NCBI RefSeq assembly: GCF_037975245.1 | Contig: NC_092572.1 | Coordinates: 11,915,769 to 11,979,768 of the forward strand | Length of the DNA stretch: 64,000 nt | Direction of reading: 5' to 3' | DNA from: Apostichopus japonicus | Lineage: Eukaryota > Echinodermata > Holothuroidea > Aspidochirotida > Stichopodidae | Shown: one piece after another, positions 31,261 through 44,300 of the stretch | Numbering within the stretch: position 1 is the first letter of the stretch | Layout of the letters: each line of letters starts with the position of its first letter | Notes under the pieces: model-generated | Database searches by the model: none | What the model saw: only the letters and a program-made list of their open reading frames with translations | What the model was told of the DNA's origin: nothing | Translations under genes and position numbers: made by a program

Positions 31261-33440
31261 ATACTAAATCTTCCTTCCCAAATTCACACTTTCAATTCCT
31301 TTTGCACCACTCCTTAAAACCACCAAGTACCTTCCTTTATTTTCTATAATATCCCCACAGCCCATCAAGCTTACTAATTCCTTGTTAGAACAACAACAAC
31401 ACATCTCATTTGGTTCTAACAATGAATGGTTAACACTTACAAAACAATGACCTTGTACTTCTCCTTTTAGTTATCATGATGCAGGATTGTTTTAATTGAA
31501 GATTCTACACTGAATCGAATAAACTTATATGACCAGCTGACAAAACATGGCCATGAAGAGTTGTAAAAACCAACTAAACACCTATAATGAAAGCTCATTT
31601 TACTAGATTTCAAGGTCTTAATTAGCTTCATTTAACATCTGCATCGATAACCTTGGTAAAATAATCCAACCATTTACCGTTTGGACATATAGATATCTGT
31701 TAATGAATTTTCCAGGTGAGCGGAGGGATTCTCCGGTCAGTTCTGACAAATATTATAAATCAGAGGGTTCTTTGTCTAAAATTAAACTAACGTAAACTAA
31801 ACAAGAACAAGAATAAAAGAAAAAAAAATGGTATTTTTGAAAGTGCATATCATCAGGGAAATAATAGATAAGACAACAAATTCTGTGGCAATTTCGGAAA
31901 TGTTAAGGTCAAAATATTTCTATCTGCAAGCTACCCATCAAAGCAATAACATGGAAACAAAGGGTGGGGGGGGGGCATGGGGGAGGTAGACTAAAACAGT
32001 ATTTGTCAACATAATATCCATCAGGAACAGGTGCATCAAGTCTGATAATGCAATTCTACATATACAAGTGTTAACAATTCAAAGATACTAACTTTATTTG
32101 AGATCTGTTTATAGACTCCTTGCTCACACCATGTACAGCTCTGTATGCAGTATAACAGTCTCCACTTTAACACAAAAAGGGGTTTGCACCATACTTGACT
32201 TGCATGGTATATAGCACATGAGAATCTAAAGTTTTTTCAAAAGAGTACAAAACATGTCCACAGTGAAACACATGAGAGTGAAGAATTGTCATTTTTGGTA
32301 AATAAAACTTATGAAACAGATATGGTATTGTTCAGCAATGCCTACAAAGCATATGGGAATTTTGTGCATATTATCATTGCATATTAATATAAATTAATGA
32401 ATATTCATAGCTACAAACAATCACAGCGACCACTATGCCATTTGGACAAAATGATCACAAAAGTTTTGAGCTATCAGGTAGATTGAAAAATTCGGTGCGA
32501 GTCTCTTTACCTGACAAACTGCTGACAGGCAAACTGGGAACAGATAATTGGGATATAAAACAAGTGGAAACCAATGTTCAAAACTTGCAAAATATAGTGC
32601 TTAATTTATCAATCAGTCAATCAATAAGTAGATCATAAAAAGAGAGTAACTGAAAACTGTTTTTGTCATATTTTCACAAATCAATTTATCTTGAGGGAAA
32701 AAAAAAAAATTGAAGAGAATTATATATGACTTACTGACACTGCTATCATTCATTTCCTTTATAATTTTTAATTTCAGTTTTTAGATGAATGTTTAGTAAA
32801 ATTAAGCGAGAAACTTAAAAAGACTTTTCTTCTACTACTAGTAGTTTTTATCACTATTTTGTTTAAATTGAAGTAAAATTAGATAAATGTTATTTCTCAA
32901 CAAGATAGGACTTGTTTTTTGGGAATGTACATTTTCGATCTATTATTATATAATACTAAAGGGAAGGAAGGCAAAAGCAATGTTACAAAAAATGATACAA
33001 ATCATAAATGATCAAAACCCAAGCAAAACAAAAAAAGTAATACTCCAAAATTATCGGAAATAAATTCCTTCTTTCAAAAAAGCACCAATTAAAATAGCTG
33101 ACCTGACTCTGAGATAATTAAAACAAAAGCAATTGTAAACCATTTAGCATTCTTGGTAAAAACACTTACTACTTTTACCACCAAATAAAATAAAAAAATA
33201 AAAAAATGAAATTGATCCCCGAGGTAGTCATTATAAATCGGAAGTAATTTAAACAGAACCGATGGATTCCAGCGATAGGGACATTAAGAATCGGTATAGA
33301 GACCAGTAAATATATTAACACTGAGGCTATTCTATAACATTTGAAAATGACTTATAGATCATCAGAGTTTGCCCCAAATTTAAGCACATTTTAAATTAGA
33401 AATGGCAGAGATATTTTAAATATAATTAATTACTTAATAT

Positions 33441-33506
33441 CGCTAGAACGGGATTCAAACCAGTGACCTCTGAATTACAAATCCTGTTCCAATCCTGTTT
33501 TAGCCA
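33441..33506 (-). repeat. tRNA-like sequence (SINE head or tRNA pseudogene)
   Basis: On the minus strand it has a box-A-like TGGCTAAAACAGG and a box-B-like GGTTTGAATCCC, about 33 bases apart. The stems are too weak for a functional tRNA. Confidence 0.4.
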
Positions 33507-35220
33507 TAAATTTAGATAGATAGATCTAGATAAAATGCATTTATAAAGCCCAGCTTCTATCTATGTGTAAAAAGAAAATAGACATGCACAGATAGGTTAG
33601 GATCTATTAGAATATATCCATGAATCCCTTTTCTTTACTCTTTTCCATTTATTGATAATTTTCCAGTCATTATAAATTCCCCTTGTCATATATTTGCACG
33701 TTAAAACTTTCCAGCAGTCTTCAACAGGACTTTTGTCAAGGATCTGATCCTTATGATTGGTTTGGCAGTAAGAATTTGTGTTGCATGTTGAGCATGCATG
33801 ACCATTTTCAGACTCTCTAGAATATTTGGGGACAATACTGATGACCTTTCAAATAGATTCAAGACACTCGGAATTTATTTCATGGCCGTGGAAAACTCAA
33901 GAGCACTTTACTTTGGCAGTTAGTAAATCAGCTGGGGGTGGCGGGTGAGATGTAAGTTGGGCATTTCATGCGACATTGTGTCCAAACTGTGACAATTAAA
34001 AACCTCTCAACAAGTTCAAGGTTAGATCTGGTACACAAAATGCCATTAATTATTGCTCTAAGCAAAATACTGGCAACAAAATCAGCTAGCACTACACCTT
34101 ATTTACTGTATAACAATAGCAACTTCTGCCCAGAATGTTATATGGAAATTATGCTGATAAATCAAACAAGATAATAAAATTTTGCAAGATATTAAACATC
34201 TGTTGTAACATATATTTAGTTTGGGCTCAAGAGTTTGAGATTTGGGGAACCATAAATGCCACCATCTACACAATCAACTGAACAGGTTCCACCTGAGAAG
34301 GTACTTAATATATATGAGTTCTTTTATTTTAATTAATGGAGCCTTTTCACCATATTATTCACATAAAAGCAAAAACAAAAAGACTACCAGACCTCCATAA
34401 ATGACCGACCATGAAGTCCTATGTATTGCACTATCCAATTCCTTACGTCATCCAAAAAGAATGTTTGATTAACAAAACAGAGCATGAAATTCTTTTTTTT
34501 TTTTATAAACAGCCTATCAAGTCGACTTGTTCCATGTTTTTATACACTCCTTATTCCACCATGAGGAACCCTTTAATTTCTCTGGTTGAATAAGTTTCCA
34601 TTCATATATATATGGAATAAAAAATGATCAAACCTTCCTGTGTCAAAACTTGTTTATTTTGAAAGTTGCAACCACTTCTTACTAAGTCAGGAAAAACAAA
34701 ATATTGACTTGAAACTTTGTCGATGCCACATGTTTCATTGATTGAAATGGTGATTATCTTAGGTTAATGAATTCCTCGTCCATACAAGTTGATGGGTACC
34801 GCAGAAAAGGTTTAAAAATGACAGATGACAAAACTCAAAAAGTAGCTCTCATTCATCAAAATTATCTTACTGGCTCAGAATAATAAAAAAGCCAAAAAAA
34901 AAATCCATGAATTACTAACAGCAACTTTACGCTGTGTGAACTTGTGGTATCGCCGGTTAACTGAGGGTTATCTGAGCAGACACTTTTAACCAAGTGAGAA
35001 ACAAATAGATTACACTTCTATTGTGTCATTGAGACCCAAAACAGTAAACACAATGACATCTTACTGGTAAATTGAGACTAGACTTACTTCAAGCATCATT
35101 TTAACAAAGTGCAGCGGGTTAAATGTGCAGACGGTTTTGGCAATGTGACGAGATGCGTGAATGCTCACAAGTGAGGGCGCTGTCTCACAAGCGATGATAG
35201 TCTGGTTTCCCGATGAGGGT

Positions 35221-35391
35221 TCACTTATTAAATGCTTCTAGATCTTTGGCGGCGTTGGCGATGGTTTCCAGCTCCTCGCATAGAGTTTCGTATCTGAAGG
35301 CCGCTCGGATGTCAGGGACGTTGGTTCTGATGATGTCATTGCCTGCTGGTCCTTCCTTCCTCCAATTCAGTCCCAGCCAGTGTTCCTTCAC
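35221..35391 (-). CDS. AMPD2: AMP deaminase terminal coding exon
   Basis: This exon encodes 56 residues and the TGA stop (35221-35223). It starts VKEHWLG, contains [12 protein letters not shown] and [10 protein letters not shown], the conserved C-terminal end of the family, and finishes LEAFNK. The acceptor AG is at 35392-35393 and the exon is phase 0. The tail after ETLCEEL is short and unlike the longer vertebrate AMPD2 tail. Confidence 0.95.
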   Translation of the reverse strand: MKEHWLGLNWRKEGPAGNDIIRTNVPDIRAAFRYETLCEELETIANAAKDLEAFNK

Positions 35392-38300
35392 CTGTTGGAA
35401 TCATTCAAAAATATCAAAAGTTACAAAAAAAGAAGAAGTACCGTTTGGATCTGATCATCAACTTCCACGAGGTCATTTGAATAATTTAGCTTCAGCATTC
35501 CCTATTTTCATCTCCATTGTAGAAAATAAACATTATAATTCATAAACAAAACTATTATAAAATTCAAGCATATGGGAGACTTGATGATGTCATAGATAGA
35601 ATTGCTGAAGTCTTCATGTCTTGTGTGTGTCTGTGAAGGAACATTAATGTTGTGAGATGTCCTTAACGGGATGAGGTCTTCTCAGCTGTTTGAGGAAGAC
35701 GTTCTTCCTAAGTGTCTCTATCACATACACCAACTGTGACAACAGAGTTATACCAACTATGACAACAGAGTTATACCAACTGTGACAACAGAGTTTATTG
35801 CTCCTTGTGCCTAGGCTCTAACAATCACTAACTCCCTACTGCAGGAATCTAACCACACATATCTTGATCGAGTGTATTTTATTAAAACTCAATTTATTTT
35901 CATATTTCTTGTAACCTCTTCTTCAAAGCCACTCATGACAATGTGCATAGGCTCTAACAATCACTAACTCCCTACTGCAGGAATCTAACCACACATTTCT
36001 TGATCAAGTGTATTTGATTAAAACTCAATTGGTTTTCATATTTCTTGTACCTCTTCTTCAAAGCCACTCATGACAACGCTATTTCTAGCTAATTCACACA
36101 TATCACATGTGGTCAGCTTCCAGACTTGTGCAGCAATGCTGTATTCTTCCATCAAAGGCTCCTGAAGACGAAACAAAAGAAAACCAGATTAGCATTGAGT
36201 TAAAAGACCAAGGAGTGCCATGCTGGTCATCAAAATAGTTTTATTATCAGGATAAATGGATAACGTAATACTTATAACAATAAATGGTTTTATGCTTCCT
36301 GGCAAAGCAATTCGAGCAGGAAATCTTTTGTGAAAAAAAATATCAATATCACTCACTGGACAAATTTGTAAGGAATATTTTCCCCCTGGTTATGCCTTGG
36401 ACAACCATGTCTCACCTTCGGACGACTGGATGACCATTAACAAATTTCACTGACTCACATTGGAAAAAGTCAAACATTTCAACATCTTTTGCAATAATGT
36501 CACTTTTTCTTAATTTTGAGAATGAACTGTATTGTTATGCATGTTTTAGTATTGTATAGCATACAAGCCTTGATCAAACATCAACCTAAGAAGTAGCTTC
36601 AAATATCAGAATGATGCACCAATCACAATGTCAAGGTGTAGTCATATGTTTGAGCTAACCTTCCTGCAATTGGTAGTTGAAAACCATTTAAAGGGAAAAC
36701 TTAAAACACAGTTTTCTCAGCATAAATTACACAAACAATTGTTTTCCCCCTTGACTCTTTACGTTTAAAACAAAGCCCTCTGATATCCCTACTGCAGATT
36801 ACAACACAGTTCGTTTAAGACATAATGAAAAATGTTGAAAGTCAGAAATGGATCAGACATTTCGATCCAAATTGTTTTTGTTTCATGCGTAAAATTCAAG
36901 AGGGTCTGACATTAGATCCTAGCAGGATATGCTTCAGTGGCAGACTGACAGTAAAACATGGAGAAAATAAATAAAACAGATACAAGTCTCAGACAAGTTC
37001 ATTGGAACACTGAACACCAAATGTAAAGTCCTTTGACCTTTGCATAGATGCCCCGGTCAAGAAAGATTGTCAACAGCTTTTTTTTTCTTTCTCAAAGTTG
37101 AAATTTATTCAATGTTTTATATTTCTTCCTGTGAGAGAATTGATTCTAGTCTCAAAAGTCCTTACCTTGGTGAAATGAAATTGAAGAGGGTCGTCCGTGG
37201 ACAGTGACACGCAGAGACCTCTAGCGTGGAACTCTGGGAGGGGGTTACGATGGTAGTTCAAGAAGAGGGAGTTGTTGCTGAGGGGGGACATGGCGATACC
37301 GATCTGAGATAGGTAGTAGAGGTACTGCAGGACAGGTGACTGGAACAAAGACAAAAGTACAATGAAGCAATTATGTAATGTGCAACATGCTTTTGTAATG
37401 AAACAAGAGTCTGCGACATTGGTATGTTATCTTTCCAATCAGGTTTATAATATCTGTGGCAGGCAGTTCTGCTCAGTACAACACTCAGTAACCTCAAGTT
37501 TTTGAGAGAAGATAAGAATGCCTTGTAGCTTAAAATGCATATTAGTCATAGCTAATTTTGATGAAAGTTTTCATTAACGATGGTTTTGTATTTAAAGTTC
37601 TTTGAAAATGCTGAAATGCTGCCCATCTCAGGTCTCACTCAGTAACCTCAAGTCTTTGAGAGAAGATAAGAATGCCTTGTAGCTTAAAATGCACATTAGT
37701 CATAGCTAATTTTGATGAAAGTTTTCATTAACGATGTTTTTGTATTTAAAGTTCTTTGAAAATGCTGAAATGATGCCCCCCGTCTCAGGTCTAGTTTTCT
37801 TTACTCACCTTTCTGAGTAAAAGGCCGTGGGAAATGTTCTCGGACAAAATGAATGCTGCCACTAGGTGGTGGATAGGGCCAGCCTCTCCACAGTGAGGGC
37901 GCAACACAAACGTATTCATACCGCGCTCTCTGTCGGCAAAAAAAGAAACGCACAAAAGATTGTATGTGATCCTTACAGACGAGAAAACATATCCATTCAA
38001 CCAGCCTTCCAAGGTTTGACTGGAGTTTGCCGAAATTGCCAAGTATTTCTCAAAAAAATACAAGAAATTCATAATGGACAAGATCCACAATGAGTTTACC
38101 AAATCAACCATAATTAACGAGTAATTTAACGATTTTATTCAATGCTGAACTTTCTGTAAATGCAGACGCTTTTGCATGTTGGTGCTTATCACATGCAACT
38201 GTACATAACAGTGTAACATTTGGGGATTTTTCTTTTCTAGTTTTTAATAAACTGTGGCTGGCCACACTATTCTATTGAAATTGCTTCTATGTGTGTTTAG

Positions 38301-41300
38301 CATTATTGGTATTTCATTTTCATTTCTTTATTCCAGTATAAATTTACAGAGAAATTTATATATAGGATAAAAATATAACAATATACAGAACATCAAAATA
38401 CAGGTTAAGACATATAAAAGTTTATGAGACTAAGTTAATAGTGAAAACATAAAAAGCATTACAAAAGTTATCAAAATTATCAAGAAGCTACAACAAAGAA
38501 TCTAAGAAGCTGTCTTTACCAGTTTACATAAAGGGGCTGTTCTGTAAATAAAACGAGTTCTTAAAGAGTAAATATTCTAAAATTGCTTCTATGTGTTTTT
38601 AGCTTTATTGGTATTGCTGCTATGTGTTTTTAACATTATTGGTATTGCTTCTATGTGTTTATCAAACAATATCAAAACCCTACTAACAACCAACACAAAA
38701 AACAGGTTAACATCCTTCTAAGGAAAAATTCTTTTCTCTTCATTGATAATTGACATATTTAATAAGTGACACTTTGAAGGAGAACATATTGGTAAAGTTA
38801 GGGTTACTTTAGGTCCTGATCCAGACATATTCCCTTTTTCTATCTTACTCCAGCAGCAGGATGGATTTAAAAAGTTCAGTGGAAAAACATTTCTCATCAG
38901 TGATTAGGCCATATCAGTTTAATACACTTAATATTTTTGCAGTTTGAGCAAAATGGTAGGTATAACCTCATTTTCACTCTCCAACATCATTTTGACCCAG
39001 AGATGGGAGGTAGAATCTGTCAACTAACACCCCCCTCCCCTCCCCTGCCTGGACCACAGCAACCTCTCCTCCTGTTTTCTGATAAAGACTGTGGTAACAA
39101 TATGGAAAAGCTAACAGCCACACACAAATGGCCAACCAATGACCAATACTGACCATGAACAGATGCTAAGCTACCATTTGGAAAAACTCTAAAGAATTCT
39201 GGGTTAAATAAAATTAATGTCCAATTTCATTATTCCTGCTGTATTTTTTGTGGACTAATGAAACAGATCAGCTTTTCGATCCAGTGTGGTATCATCGTAC
39301 TGGTGGGACCTTCGGTGCAAATTGGACCTTTATCGATCTCTCTTGAAACAATATGTCAACTACACACAGCACACTTTGAACAATTTTGCTGTTGCTTACC
39401 ATGTTTACAAGCTGTGATACCATTAAGAATTATAATAATAATTATATTATATTTATAATTATATTATCAGACAACCAAAGCTGGCATGTTTAAAAGCTGT
39501 GATACCAACAAGAATTATAATGATAATTATATTATACTCATAATTATATTATCAGACGAGCAAAGCTGGCGCGTCTTTTTTTGGGTTTGATGTTTGACAT
39601 CATTTCAAACCTACTGGTATAATCGCTGTGTGAATGATGACTGCAATGGAAAAGAATACTTGAACAACAAGGAAAAGTTAAAACAACAACCTTACATTTC
39701 AAAATAATTGCAGTTAATTTGATTTTTGTTTATAGGAAAGTCAAAGGGGGGTGGTTGTATTAAGTAATAACCTTTGACCTGACATACCTTCTGAAACTGT
39801 TCAGGGTGACAAGGTTTGCATACATGTAGAACAGGTAGTATGAATACGGCGGGTTCTCTGAACTCGTCCACTCTGTCGGCTCTGGGGTATTCTTCGTGAA
39901 GGCCTGTCCCTCAGGCTTGGATTCGTCGTCCACCGAGTCAAAGCCAGACACGTACTTCAAGAACTGGTGGAGTTCTGGGTGGGACTTGGGGTCCCTGGTG
40001 GCCTCAAACAGTGGCAAGAATAAGTTGTCCAGGACTTCTCCAAAGTTAGAGACCAGTTTGTTGGCACGGTAGACGTCGTACAGACGTGGTACCTGGATGA
40101 GCCACCTGATGTTGTCGGAGTACACTTTGTGGTGTACGCCCCACTTGGCCAGGTTGTCCCACTCCTCTCGGCTGCGCCCGTAGATCGATAGTCTGTACTC
40201 GGCATTCTGGTACTTGCACTCCTCCAGGTCAAAGGCCACTTCCTACGACGAGACAAAAGTTAAGGAGAAGTTTAAAATACCAGCTTGAATTCCATTTCTA
40301 CATCATTTTTCTCCCACTAATTTAGTTCATACACTTGCCAAATATTTATCAATAATAACTCTACCAAACCATTCGTTCTCATGCCAAAACAGTTAGTGAT
40401 AATTATGAATTCATACCAATTCATACATGCGAAGGTAGCTATTGATACTAGGAACAAGTACTATGAAAATGTGGGTGGTAGGTTTACATGAAGTATTTAT
40501 GCTTGTTTTGAATAATAAATCATTTTAACATCTTAAAGGGATATTCTGTTGCTGAAACTGCTTACTGAATAAAAATGCTGGAATTTTTCTTCATCCCGGT
40601 AGCATTTTATATGCCTTAGATATGAAATTTTTCATATATGGTGCTATTTTGTGAATACGTCTGGCAACAGCAGAGTGAATAATGTCATTGGTAATTCAGC
40701 TCAAAAGGTTTACTTTATAATATTTAAATTATTCACAGAGGAACATGATTTTTCTACGAAACATTTGCATTTCGATGGAATTCCAATGCAGAGAACCCTC
40801 ACAGCTAAGCATACATTCCAAAGGTATCAGGTTTCAATGACATATCAACAAGATTATAGTTGTATTAAAGTAGAGCTTTTGCAAAACATTTTACCATAAT
40901 GACATCACTTCCAAGATTCTTTCCCAAGATGAATAAAGTATTTAGCCAGTCAAACTAGGGCTAGGGTACTTTCAACCCACCCCATAGCTTAAGTAAAGGG
41001 ACACAACTAACATTGCGAAATATTTTACTCTCTCATATAAGAGTCAAATTAAATTGGCTGCCACCAGAATATACATTAAACCACCTTATTTACACTAATG
41101 CAATGAAACTGGTAATAAAGTGTCTTTACGAGCAATGCTTGAAAGCAAGAATGGTTACAACACTGACAACATAACCATCTATCTTTACAGAGAAGTATTA
41201 TGGAACTATGCTATGTATCTTCTGCTATGATGGTAAACTAATCAAGGGTAATTTCAACAGCTGACTAAATATTTGCCTTTCAACATTATATCAGCTAGGA

Positions 41301-44300
41301 CGACTATCATCATAAGTCAAAAAGTTTAAGGTAGAATGCTTACAGACTTGTACTAGCTTATTTCTGTATTCAGCGCTAGGCCTTCTCACATGACTTTACA
41401 ACAGTAAAAGTAATACCTTCAAGTTGTAATGGAAACTGTACAGACTCAATTATTCCACTTGTACATGCTCTCATGGCAGCAAGAATGATAATTTTAAGCG
41501 CTAAAAGGAAAGAAGGGTAAAAAGTCAACAACAACTGTTTAAATCTAACTCTGTGCTCCACTTTAAAAAGGTTCTGATTTTTTTTTGCTTTCCCATCACC
41601 AACCTTAATCAGCTCCGCGAAGTAACGGCCTTCCATGTAATTATCCGTCTTGATGAATATTTCTCGCAGCTTGCTTTCTCCGATGGGGTTGTACTTGGCG
41701 TTGAATTTGTCAAACCTGTGGAACGTGTTACGGTCCTGTGAGGAAACAAGAATAGTTGAGAAGTTGGGTGTCGTTAGTTTGTACATTTACCAAGGATTAG
41801 CAAAGCAACAAAGGAGAGCTCACTGGCAGATTATGTCCATACTTTTTGAAAGATTAAAAAAAAAAAAAAAAAAACTTCAAATAGAATGGGATTTGAGCCA
41901 GGGACCTCAAAGTTTCAAGGCTCCTAATTCAAAGGCTGGGTAGCCTAAATGGTAGTGCAGAGAACTTGTCATCCCAATATAACCGGTTTAAAATTGGTTC
42001 TAGTCAAAACTTTCTCTGCTCTTGCAGAAAATAGAAAAGAAGACCAGAATATATGAGAAACAAAAGCAATGTAGCATATTGTTTGGGTCTCTCCACATCA
42101 CATGGGTAAGGAAGTAGAAAATGTGTGGGGAAGGGGGAGTAAGAATATACTGTTGGAAACAGGAGAAAATTCATGGTCACACCTGTAGGCAGCTAAATCG
42201 GGTGAATAAAATGACTAATACCAACTTTTCTTTCAAAGAGCAAACCAAATAAATGTTTGTCTAAGACAATAGAGATGCAGGTCCTAAATTAAATAACACA
42301 TGCCTTTGTATGCCAAACATAAATCCTACAGGAGAGGCAGGGAATAGGGAGGGGAGGAGATGAGCTAAAAGGGGGGGGAGGAGATGAGCTAAAGGGGGGA
42401 TGGAAAACATAAAGACACTAGGCTACATAAGGGAGCTTCACCAAGCGACATCGTTAATATTAATGTTGATAACTACTTTATTAGAACCGAGGACATTTAT
42501 TAAGGAAAACAGAATGTTCCAAAATGTTAATTTTGTATGTAAAATGTAGAAAAACATAGACCAAGGTATTATGTTGATGAGCAAAGACATATATAGTGTA
42601 TGTACTAGTGTATATATAACTTTGCACAGGAAACTGAACACTTCCAAGGAATGGATTGGCTACATAGACAGGTGAATCACATTGTGAGTTCCATCAATGG
42701 CAGAATCCAGATCCCATGTGTATGGTGTGTGAATTCATGCTACAGCAGTTATACAGTACAGTGATTCTACAGTACTGCAGTAGGGTTGGAAATCCTTGCT
42801 GATATTACAGCAAACAATATTTTATGATTGCCTCTGGTTTCCTGGTATTGCCTATGGCGTATACAATTGAGTACTCTGGTATAATAAGGGTTCTTAACAA
42901 TGAAAAGAAAAGTGGAATTTTTCTGCTAACTGTTTCTTATGATTATTGAGTTTAGTAATACCTCTGAGCTATTGTATATTTTGATATAATTGCCTCTATT
43001 ATTATTTGTTATTTTTTATCTAATCACTGGGGGGGGGGGTTCTGCCAGGACTGTGAATTTCCTGCAAACCTCATTCAGATAATTCACAAGAATTTCCAAC
43101 CCTGAATGGCCTGAGAGAGATTTGTGCTTAGTGGAGGTTGCAATAAACAAAATACACTAAGTGAATTTGCCAGGACAACCACACTGTTCACTCCTTGGTT
43201 CCATCATCCCCCTCCCCCCCCTGCACCTCCCCTCTCCAGATAGAAAACTTTGGTTGTAACACTGAGCTACACACCTGTAGGAGTTTTGTCCAGTAACAAG
43301 ATTGACAGTAATTTTGAGAACACATCTCTTAGCAACAACTGGAGACTAATGATTGGAGTGTCTTTGAAATTTAATTGAGTAAACCTAGCTTATACCGATA
43401 TGTACCGATAAACAGAAAGTGCACACAAAGTATGTACAAGCATATTCACTACTGAACACTGAGAAGCATAACACTGCAACTAAAACGCATGACTACATAA
43501 ATCAGAATAATACAGAATAATACAGTATTATCAGAATAATGATACAGTATAAAAGAAAAATATGAACATGTGCAATAAAGACATAATATGACTGGCCTAT
43601 GACCTGAAGTGGTTACCTCTAGAACTGTAAGAAAGCAGGACATATATATATAGGATATGGGTATTGGTTGAGTTGGGAGGGAGTTGACTTGAGTTATGTT
43701 TCTGCAATCACTAATTATTTAAGTGGTTAAATCTCATACAGTTGTTTCATTGGTCCTCTGCTTAAAAAGTTACACAAGAATGCTAGATTATTTGTAAAAT
43801 ACTTTTCACTGACAAAATGATATCTTGCTGCCAACGAATACGTTGGTCAATAGGCAGCATCCATTTAGTGGTTTTAAAGTAAACGGGAATTCCATGCATC
43901 AATTCTTGTAACAATCCCCCTCACCCTTCCCCACCCCCATGTGATTGTAAACCAAAATGGAACATTAAACTAGCTACTAGTTTTTTGGGGGCCTAATAGT
44001 TTATTTTTCAAGATGACATTTAAATCCGATACCTATTACTAAAGTATCCCTCTTTAATATTTAACCATTTTCACCATTTACAACACAAATGTGCAACTTC
44101 AAGGAAGCCATGCTTATTTTTTTCTCATCAATTCACAAACTTCTTTGGCAATCAAACATCAATTTTGATAACTTTGCGAAGCATACCATAAGTAGAGGAC
44201 GATCTAATCTCCATGCAGCACAAAACTGTCGTGGACGGCATGAACGATTAAAAGAAATAATAATAATCGTAATAATAAGCGCAGAAATGTGGCAGATTTT

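Larger units (their letters stand above)
28301..35220. other. No gene seen; includes the probable 3' UTR and flank of AMP deaminase
   Basis: AT-rich sequence apart from the C-rich stretch and the tRNA-like piece noted. The last several hundred bases are probably the AMP deaminase 3' UTR, with a minus-strand AATAAA at 34653-34658 as a candidate end. Confidence 0.4.
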
